DNA of 12,025 nt, from the NCBI GenBank assembly GCA_023423335.1, contig JAFAFU010000068.1, positions 1-12,025 of the forward strand. Direction: 5' to 3'. Position 1 is the stretch's first letter. Each line of letters starts with the position of its first letter. The translations under genes and the position numbers were made by a program. Under the pieces are notes generated by a model. That model had not been told where the DNA came from and made no database searches. It saw only the letters and a program-made list of their open reading frames with translations. Positions 7,652-12,025 of this stretch are shown here, piece after piece. Source of the stretch: Bacillota bacterium (GTDB lineage: Bacteria; Bacillota; Clostridia; Lachnospirales; Lachnospiraceae).

Positions 7652-8800
7652 CTACTCGTTATGGCTGAATGTCTTGAATCCTGCCACCTTGCACACGGCA
7701 TCACGCATGCTCAGGGCTAGATCTTCGCGCGCCATTTCGGCCACCATATCCTCAAAGGATGTGCTCGGCTCCCAACCCAGCTTTTCCTTGGCCTTGGCCG
7801 GATTGCCCAGCAAGGTTTCCACCTCGGTGGGGCGGAAGTAGCGCGGGTCTACCCGCACAATGACATCGCCGGGCTTGACGTGGCACTCCAGCCCCTGACG
7901 GTTGCCAGCAGCCTGCTGCAGTTTATTCAGGTCCACAGCTTCCACTGTGCCGGTCTCGTCCACGCCTTGGCCTTGCCATGCAAGTGTTAAACCCACTTCA
8001 GCCGCTGCCGTGTTGACGAAATCGCGTACCGAGAATTGTCGCCCTGTGGCAATGACAAAGTCGTCCGCTTGTTCCTGCTGCAGCATAAGCCACTGCATTT
8101 CAACATAGTCCCTGGCGTGTCCCCAGTCGCGCTTGGCATCCATATTGCCGAGGTAGAGGCAATCCTGAAGGCCCAGAACCATGCGGGAAAGCGCGCGGGT
8201 GATTTTGCGGGTCACAAAGGTTTCGCCGCGAATGGGAGATTCATGATTGAACAAAATGCCGTTGCAAGCGTACATGCCGTAGGCTTCGCGGTAATTGACC
8301 GTGATCCAGTAAGCATAGAGTTTGGCGCAGGCGTAAGGCGAGCGGGGGTAGAAGGGCGTTTTTTCGGTCTGCGGCACTTCCTGAACCAGACCGAAGAGCT
8401 CGGATGTGGATGCCTGATAAAATTTTGTTTTCGTGGTCAGCCCGGCAATGCGGATGGCTTCCAGAAGGCGCAACGCTCCCAAGGCATCCACATCGGCCGT
8501 ATATTCCGGCGACTCAAAGGATACCTGCACATGGCTCTGGGCGGCCAGATTGTAGACTTCGTCGGGGCGCACCTCCTGCATGATGCGAACCAGATTGCTG
8601 GAATCGCTCAGGTCGCCGTAGTGCAGGATAAAGTGCCGCGCACTGGCGTGCGGATCCTGATACAGATGGTCGATGCGGTCCGTATTGAACAGTGATGCGC
8701 GACGTTTGATGCCGTGCACCTCATAGCCCTTACGCAGCAGAAATTCCGCGAGATAGGCCCCGTCCTGGCCGGTGATGCCGGTAATGAGCGCTTTTTTCAT
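7652..8800 (-). CDS. gmd: GDP-mannose 4,6-dehydratase
   Basis: A 382-residue cytoplasmic SDR enzyme that converts GDP-D-mannose to GDP-4-keto-6-deoxy-D-mannose, the first dedicated step to GDP-L-fucose. The N-terminus MKKALITGITGQDGAYLAEF fixes the start and holds the GxxGxxG NADP loop (GITGQDG, residues 8-14). The catalytic set is visible: T132 and E134 in STSELFG, and Y156 and K160 in YACAK, matching T133, E135, Y157 and K161 of the E. coli enzyme. NHESPIRGETFVTRKI (185-200) and GNMDAKRDWGHARDYVEMQW (218-237) are strong family signatures. The length is typical of the bacterial type. It is the first gene of the block gmd-fcl-wzm-wzt. It has no good Shine-Dalgarno: an AAGGA lies 15 nt upstream, which is far. 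GC is about 57-58%, between the backbone and the AT-rich transferase genes. Confidence 0.97.
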   Translation of the reverse strand: MKKALITGITGQDGAYLAEFLLRKGYEVHGIKRRASLFNTDRIDHLYQDPHASARHFILHYGDLSDSSNLVRIMQEVRPDEVYNLAAQSHVQVSFESPEYTADVDALGALRLLEAIRIAGLTTKTKFYQASTSELFGLVQEVPQTEKTPFYPRSPYACAKLYAYWITVNYREAYGMYACNGILFNHESPIRGETFVTRKITRALSRMVLGLQDCLYLGNMDAKRDWGHARDYVEMQWLMLQQEQADDFVIATGRQFSVRDFVNTAAAEVGLTLAWQGQGVDETGTVEAVDLNKLQQAAGNRQGLECHVKPGDVIVRVDPRYFRPTEVETLLGNPAKAKEKLGWEPSTSFEDMVAEMAREDLALSMRDAVCKVAGFKTFSHNE

Positions 8801-8824
8801 GATGTCGGGCAGCTATCCTTTGCA

Positions 8825-8842
8825 GCGGGCGCACTGGCCCGC
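8825..8842 (-). other. GC hairpin in the gmd leader
   Basis: GCGGGC (8825-8830) and GCCCGC (8837-8842) form a perfect 6-bp inverted repeat with a 6-nt loop. On the minus strand it is followed by TGCAAAGGATAGC, with no T run, so it is not an intrinsic terminator as it stands. It lies 24 bp upstream of the gmd ATG, just before the distant AAGGA. It would be in the 5' leader if the promoter at 8875-8903 is used, where it could affect message stability or ribosome access. A chance repeat in GC-rich DNA is also possible. Confidence 0.3.
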
Positions 8843-8874
8843 GTCTGGAAGTCCGTTTGTTTCAGAATCGCAGC

Positions 8875-8903
8875 AAAATATCCTGTTTCTGTGCCCTTGT
8901 CCA
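8875..8903 (-). promoter_or_regulatory. Candidate sigma-70 promoter for gmd-fcl-wzm-wzt
   Basis: On the minus strand a TGGACA box (5 of 6 to TTGACA, at 8898-8903) is separated by exactly 17 bp from TATTTT (4 of 6 to TATAAT, at 8875-8880). Transcription would begin near 8868 and give a leader of about 68 nt before gmd, including the GC hairpin. The site lies in the 133-bp gap between manC and gmd, the largest gap in the gmd-to-wzt region, and where GC content drops. Support is by consensus match only. Confidence 0.4.
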
Positions 8904-8933
8904 CCGCGTTGCCGGCGGGGATTATGTGTTTAG

Positions 8934-10355
8934 CTATACACGATCTCCCCGGCCGTAGACGTCGGCAAAGCGCACGATGTCGTCCTCGCCCAGATAGGAG
9001 CCGGACTGGATTTCAATAAGCACCAGAGGGATGACGCCGGGGTTCTTCAGCCGGTGCCGTGTCCCGACAGGAATATATGTTGACTGGTTTTCAGTGTACA
9101 GTCGGGTCACATCGCCGTTGGTGACCTCGGCCGTGCCGCTGACCACCACCCAGTGCTCGGCGCGGTGGTGGTGCATCTGCAGGGAGAGTTCCCCGCCGGG
9201 TGTGACGATGATGCGTTTGACCTGAAAGCGTCCGTCCAGAACAAGCGTTTCGTAGCTGCCCCAGGGCCGGTAGACCTGTGGGTGCTGACGGCATTCGGGA
9301 CGGCCGGCGCGTTGCAGGCGGTTCACGATTTTTTTGACGTCCTGGGCCTGTTCCCGCGGGGCCACCAGCACGGCGTCCCGCGTTTCCACCACCACCAGGT
9401 CGCGCACGCCCATGACGGCCAGCAGCCGGTGGGTGGCGTTGCAGTAGCAGTGGGCGGCCCCTTCCAGCAGCACGTCCCCGCTGCAGACATTGCCTTCCGT
9501 ATCCGCCTGCCCAGCCTGATAAAAGGCTTCCCAGGAGCCCAGGTCGCTCCAGCTCGTGACCAGCGGCACGACGGCGGCCAGGGCAGTGTGCTCCATGACG
9601 GTGTAATCTATGGAATCGGCGGGCGCGGCCAGAAAAGCGTCTTTGTCCGGCCGGTGGAACACGCCGTCGTCCTTGTGCCCTTCCCAGGCGGCGCGGCAAG
9701 CGGCGGCCATGCCCGGGGCGCAGCGTTCCAGTTCGCGCAGATACACGGAAGCCCGCAGCAAAAACATGCCGCTGTTCCACAAAAAGCCGCCCTGGGCCAG
9801 CATGGCTTCTGCGCTGGCCTGGTCGGGCTTTTCCACAAAGCGGGCCACGGCAAAACCGTCCTCGCCCAGGGGCGCGCCCTGTTCGATATAGCCGAAGCCC
9901 GTTTCCGCAGCCGTGGGTGCGATGCCAAAAGTGACGATATGCCCCTGGTCCGCCAGGCGAACGGCGCGCTCCACGCCCGCCGCAAAGGCGTCCACGTCCG
10001 CGATGGCGTGGTCCGAGGGCAGCACCAGCATGCAGGGGTCCGCGCCGTCGGCCGCCAGGGCCAGCGCGGCCAGGGCAATGGCCGGCGCCGTGTTGCGCGG
10101 GGCGGGCTCCAGCAGCACCGTGCCGCTGATCCCGCATTGGTAGAGCGCCGCATTCACATAAAAGCGGTGCGCCTCATTGCAGACGATGACGGGGGCCGCA
10201 TTGGGGGCCACGGCGGCGGCACGGGCTACGGTGTCTTTGAACAGGGTACGCCCTGCGCCCAGATCTACAAACTGCTTGGGGTAGGTTTCGCGGGAAAGGG
10301 GCCAAAGCCGCGTGCCGCTGCCGCCGCACAGAATAACGGGAACTATGTCCGACAT
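8934..10355 (-). CDS. manC: Bifunctional mannose-1-phosphate guanylyltransferase / mannose-6-phosphate isomerase (type II PMI-GMP)
   Basis: A 473-residue cytoplasmic enzyme supplying GDP-D-mannose. The N-terminal nucleotidyltransferase domain has the pyrophosphorylase signature GGSGTRLWPLSRETYPKQ (residues 11-28), EPAPRNTAPAIALAA (83-97), LPSDHAI (112-118), ETGFGYIEQG (151-160), FVEKP (173-177) and SWSDLGSW (268-275). The C-terminal cupin domain has PWGSYETL (364-371) and the zinc-binding isomerase motif QMHHHRAEHWVVVSG (393-407), so both activities should be present. Length is standard for the family. The ATG at 10355 has a GGTGA ribosome binding site 7 nt upstream. GC is about 69% in a sampled stretch (9541-9720), like the hydrogenase-type genes to the right and unlike gmd. 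manC therefore looks like backbone with its own expression, feeding the fucose pathway downstream. Other names are cpsB and algA-like. Confidence 0.96.
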   Translation of the reverse strand: MSDIVPVILCGGSGTRLWPLSRETYPKQFVDLGAGRTLFKDTVARAAAVAPNAAPVIVCNEAHRFYVNAALYQCGISGTVLLEPAPRNTAPAIALAALALAADGADPCMLVLPSDHAIADVDAFAAGVERAVRLADQGHIVTFGIAPTAAETGFGYIEQGAPLGEDGFAVARFVEKPDQASAEAMLAQGGFLWNSGMFLLRASVYLRELERCAPGMAAACRAAWEGHKDDGVFHRPDKDAFLAAPADSIDYTVMEHTALAAVVPLVTSWSDLGSWEAFYQAGQADTEGNVCSGDVLLEGAAHCYCNATHRLLAVMGVRDLVVVETRDAVLVAPREQAQDVKKIVNRLQRAGRPECRQHPQVYRPWGSYETLVLDGRFQVKRIIVTPGGELSLQMHHHRAEHWVVVSGTAEVTNGDVTRLYTENQSTYIPVGTRHRLKNPGVIPLVLIEIQSGSYLGEDDIVRFADVYGRGDRV

Positions 10356-10678
10356 GAGTTTCTCACCAATAAGATAGATGCTGCCAAAAGTCTGTCTAAG
10401 GGGTATTTATCGGGATGCAGACGCAAGATACACCATTCCCGGGCGCGGAACAAGGTTGTGCCGCAGCCGGTTGCAGCTGACGAAGCCGTCGGAGTTTTGG
10501 AGGGCCTTCCGCAGCGGCGGCCCCTGTTGGGCCTGAAGCACTGCAACTTTGCGAATATCCGTTCTCAACGATGTCCCTGCGCGCACTTCAGTGTTTGCCA
10601 GCGCAAAGACCTTACTGGCGCCTGCGCGGCGGGCGTCTGCTCACACAGCCGCCAGAGCAATTTCACCGTTGCAGTGTC
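10356..10678. other. 323-bp intergenic region upstream of manC, no gene assigned
   Basis: This gap separates the hydrogenase-type operon from manC. I see no tRNA, repeat or convincing gene. A minus-strand frame is open for 77 codons (10640 down to 10410, stop TAA at 10407-10409), but it has no ATG until near its end and no ribosome binding site. A weak promoter match for manC, TTGTTC (10448-10453), 17 bp, TATCTT (10425-10430), scores only 3 and 4 of 6. A bulged GC inverted repeat lies at 10502-10523 and a short GCCAG/CTGGC pair at 10597-10619. Neither is followed by a T run on the minus strand, so no intrinsic terminator is visible after the hydrogenase-type operon. Confidence 0.5.
10363..10367 (-). 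promoter_or_regulatory. manC: Ribosome binding site of manC
   Basis: GGTGA on the minus strand matches the right half of the AGGAGGTGA anti-Shine-Dalgarno complement and sits 7 nt before the ATG at 10355. It supports that start over any other in the region. Confidence 0.6.
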
Positions 10679-11458
10679 CTATCCCCGCAGGGAGAGCAGG
10701 CCATCCAGGATGGTCCAGGGATTGGGCGGGCAGCCCGGAATGAACAGGTCCACGGGCAGGAGATTGCTGACTCCTTTGTTGCACTGGGGCGCGTGGCGGA
10801 ACAGGCCGCCGGAAATGGCGCACGCGCCCACGGCCAGCACCAGGCGCGGTTCCGGCAGGGCGGCGTAGGTGTCCAGCAGGGCCAGGCGCATGTTTTCCGT
10901 AACCGGGCCCGTGACGGCCAGGCCGTCCGCGTGGCGCGGGGAGGCCACAAAATCAATGCCGAAGCGGCCCAGATCGTAGACCAGGGTGGTGAGCACGTTG
11001 CAGTCCGCCTCACAGGCGTTGCAGCCCCCGGCGCTGACCTGCCGTAGTTTGAGCGACCGGCGGAAGAGGGCAAACTTTTCTCGCGCGGCCGGCGGTGCAT
11101 TGTGGGCCGCCTCCTGTTCCGCGGCGGCAACGCCGGGCCGCACCAGCAGGCCCTCGCGGGTGAATGAGGCTAGGCGGTGTTCGCCCGTAAACGCAATAGC
11201 TCCCTTGGGGCAGGCGTCGCGGCAGGCCCCGCAGAAGGTGCAGCGGCCCATGTCCAGCGTGGGGGCGCCATCCTCGGCCCCCAGGGTGGGCAGCAGCGCG
11301 CCCGTGGGGCAGATATCCAGGCAGACTCGGCAAGGGCCGCAGTCCACCGGCGTAAGCACGGGCCGCCCCAGAAAGCGGGGCGAAAGCGCGGGCTGACGCC
11401 GGGGGTAGTCCAGCGTGCGGTATTTCTGGTGCAGACGTTCCCTGATGATGCGCAGCAT
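10679..11458 (-). CDS. Fusion of a 2[4Fe-4S] ferredoxin with a NuoB/HycG-like small subunit (complex I-type or group 4 hydrogenase-related)
   Basis: A 259-residue electron-transfer subunit of a membrane-bound complex, facing the cytoplasm. Residues 1-90 are a ferredoxin of the NuoI/HycF kind, with two cluster motifs: C40, C43, C46, C50 and C73, C76, C79, C83. After a linker (about 91-140) comes the 20-kDa small-subunit domain. Its proximal [4Fe-4S] ligands are C146 and C149 (GGCNACEADC), C212 (VGACAISGG) and C243 (IPGCPPNPW). All twelve ligands are present, so the electron wire looks intact. In E. coli formate hydrogenlyase and in complex I these two parts are separate proteins. The N-terminal RERLHQKYRTLDYP resembles the anchoring segment of HycF-type proteins. 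The ATG at 11458 lies 9 bp after the large-subunit stop, with GAGG 7 nt upstream. It is the last gene of its operon in this window. Which electron donor it serves is unknown. Confidence 0.9.
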   Translation of the reverse strand: MLRIIRERLHQKYRTLDYPRRQPALSPRFLGRPVLTPVDCGPCRVCLDICPTGALLPTLGAEDGAPTLDMGRCTFCGACRDACPKGAIAFTGEHRLASFTREGLLVRPGVAAAEQEAAHNAPPAAREKFALFRRSLKLRQVSAGGCNACEADCNVLTTLVYDLGRFGIDFVASPRHADGLAVTGPVTENMRLALLDTYAALPEPRLVLAVGACAISGGLFRHAPQCNKGVSNLLPVDLFIPGCPPNPWTILDGLLSLRG

Positions 11459-11467
11459 GGCAAGGCC

Positions 11468-12025
11468 TCACAAATCGTGGCCGCAGTAAGAAAGGTTGAA
11501 GCTCTTGTTGCAGAGCGGAAAGTCGGAGATCTGGTTGCCGCGCAGGGCTACGGCCAGACCCGGCCAGTTGCGGAACGAAGGGTCCACGACCTTGTAGACC
11601 CGCAGTCCGCCGTCCGGGCCGGTGACGGCCAAGTGGCAGATTTCGCCGCGCCAGCCTTCCACCTGGGCCACGGCCAGGGTGTCGGGCGGCAGGGGGGCCA
11701 GGGGCTCCGTTGCGGGGGCGGCGGCGCAGCCCGGCATGTTCGCCAAGGCGGAGAGGTCCAGCTCCAGCAGCCGCAGGGAGTCGTCCAGCTCCGCGCTGCG
11801 GACCAGGGTGCGGGCCAGCACGTCGCCGCCTTGCGTCACGCGCGGGGCGCAGCCCGCGGTGGGCAGGTCCGCCAGGGGGAAGTGGAAGCGCGCGTCCAGC
11901 GCCAGTCCGCAGGCCCGCGCCGCCGGGCCGGTCAGGCCCAGTTCCCGCGCTGTGGCCGTTGTGAGCGCGCCCGTGCCGGTGAGGCGATCCAGCACGCTCT
12001 GGCTGTGCAGCATGACGTCCACGGC
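11468..12025 (-). CDS. NuoD/HycE-like large subunit of a hydrogenase-type complex, C-terminal part, 5' end outside the window
   Basis: The frame is open to the right edge, so only the last 185 or so residues are seen. The GTG at 12020-12022 is internal, not a start. Residue numbers here count from that codon. LDRLTGTGALTTATARELGL (11-30), GPAARACGLALDARF (32-46) and VEGWRGEICHLAV (121-133) place it in the complex I 49-kDa / group 4 hydrogenase large-subunit family. The C-terminus DFPLCNKSFNLSYCGHDL (167-184) aligns with the region where hydrogenases carry DPCxxC, the L2 nickel ligands. Here those two cysteine positions are S178 and G181, with one off-register cysteine (C180). That fits hydrogenase-related (Ehr) subunits that lack the NiFe site. 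The N-terminal L1 motif, which would settle this, is outside the window. The small-subunit fusion follows 9 bp downstream. Confidence 0.85.
   Translation of the reverse strand, partial: AVDVMLHSQSVLDRLTGTGALTTATARELGLTGPAARACGLALDARFHFPLADLPTAGCAPRVTQGGDVLARTLVRSAELDDSLRLLELDLSALANMPGCAAAPATEPLAPLPPDTLAVAQVEGWRGEICHLAVTGPDGGLRVYKVVDPSFRNWPGLAVALRGNQISDFPLCNKSFNLSYCGHDL

Noticed and set aside
8036..8695. 219-codon plus-strand frame
   Set aside because: It is antisense to gmd, whose catalytic residues are all present in the other strand.
9091..10137. 348-codon minus-strand frame
   Set aside because: It is manC read one base out of register and is rich in Arg, Gly and Pro, with no motif. manC in the true frame carries all its catalytic motifs.
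10371..10398. TAGACA-16-TATCTT as the manC promoter
   Set aside because: Transcription would start at about 10364, inside the GGTGA ribosome binding site, leaving almost no leader.
10502..10523. GC inverted repeat as a terminator of the hydrogenase-type operon
   Set aside because: The stem is bulged and no T run follows on the minus strand.
9153..10868. 571-codon open frame on the plus strand
   Set aside because: It lies antisense to manC and across the intergenic gap into the small-subunit gene. Its protein has no recognisable motif. Long false frames are expected opposite GC-rich genes.
11468..12025. Call as a true formate hydrogenlyase large subunit (hycE)
   Set aside because: The C-terminal nickel cysteines appear to be missing and the N-terminal half is not in view, so a hydrogenase name would overstate the evidence.

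Overview
The window looks like a piece of a sulfate-reducing deltaproteobacterial chromosome, most likely Desulfovibrionaceae. This rests on a Desulfovibrio-style fusion of a ferredoxin with a hydrogenase small subunit next to a surface-polysaccharide locus, and on a high-GC backbone (hand counts near 70% GC in the right third). The genus is inference. Every gene I can support is on the minus strand, so transcription runs from right to left. No tRNA, rRNA, CRISPR array, transposase or attachment site was seen.

Right end (10679-12025): the last two genes of a membrane-bound hydrogenase or complex I-like operon. These are the C-terminal part of a NuoD/HycE-like large subunit, cut by the window edge, and a 259-residue protein joining a two-cluster ferredoxin to a NuoB/HycG-like small subunit. 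The large subunit lacks the C-terminal CxxC pair that holds nickel in true NiFe hydrogenases. The complex may therefore be a hydrogenase-related (Ehr-type) machine and not a hydrogen producer. A 323-bp gap with no convincing gene follows.

Middle (6705-10355): nucleotide-sugar supply. ManC makes GDP-mannose, Gmd converts it to the 4-keto-6-deoxy sugar, and Fcl finishes GDP-L-fucose. manC has the high GC of the backbone. gmd and fcl are lower (about 57-58%) and start a new transcription block after a 133-bp spacer that holds a plausible sigma-70 promoter.

Left half (1-6699): export and assembly of the glycan. Wzm (permease) and Wzt (ATPase with a C-terminal sugar-recognition domain) form an ABC exporter. 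They are followed by an FkbM-type methyltransferase, a GT2 transferase, an AT-rich 82-bp spacer, a GT4 transferase, a second GT2 transferase, and a DUF5672 protein that runs off the left edge. Most of these genes overlap or sit within 10 bp of each other, so they are probably one operon with gmd and fcl. No Wzx, Wzy or initiating transferase is present in the window.

Taken together, the left two thirds encode an ABC-exported, probably L-fucose-containing O-antigen or capsule. GC falls stepwise from manC (about 69%) through gmd (about 58%) and the Wzt ATPase domain (about 53%) to the Wzt C-terminal domain and fkbM (about 37.5%). This suggests a recombined, horizontally acquired serotype cassette. 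The most interesting points are the joint AT-rich block of Wzt specificity domain plus methyltransferase, and the missing nickel ligands in the hydrogenase-like large subunit.
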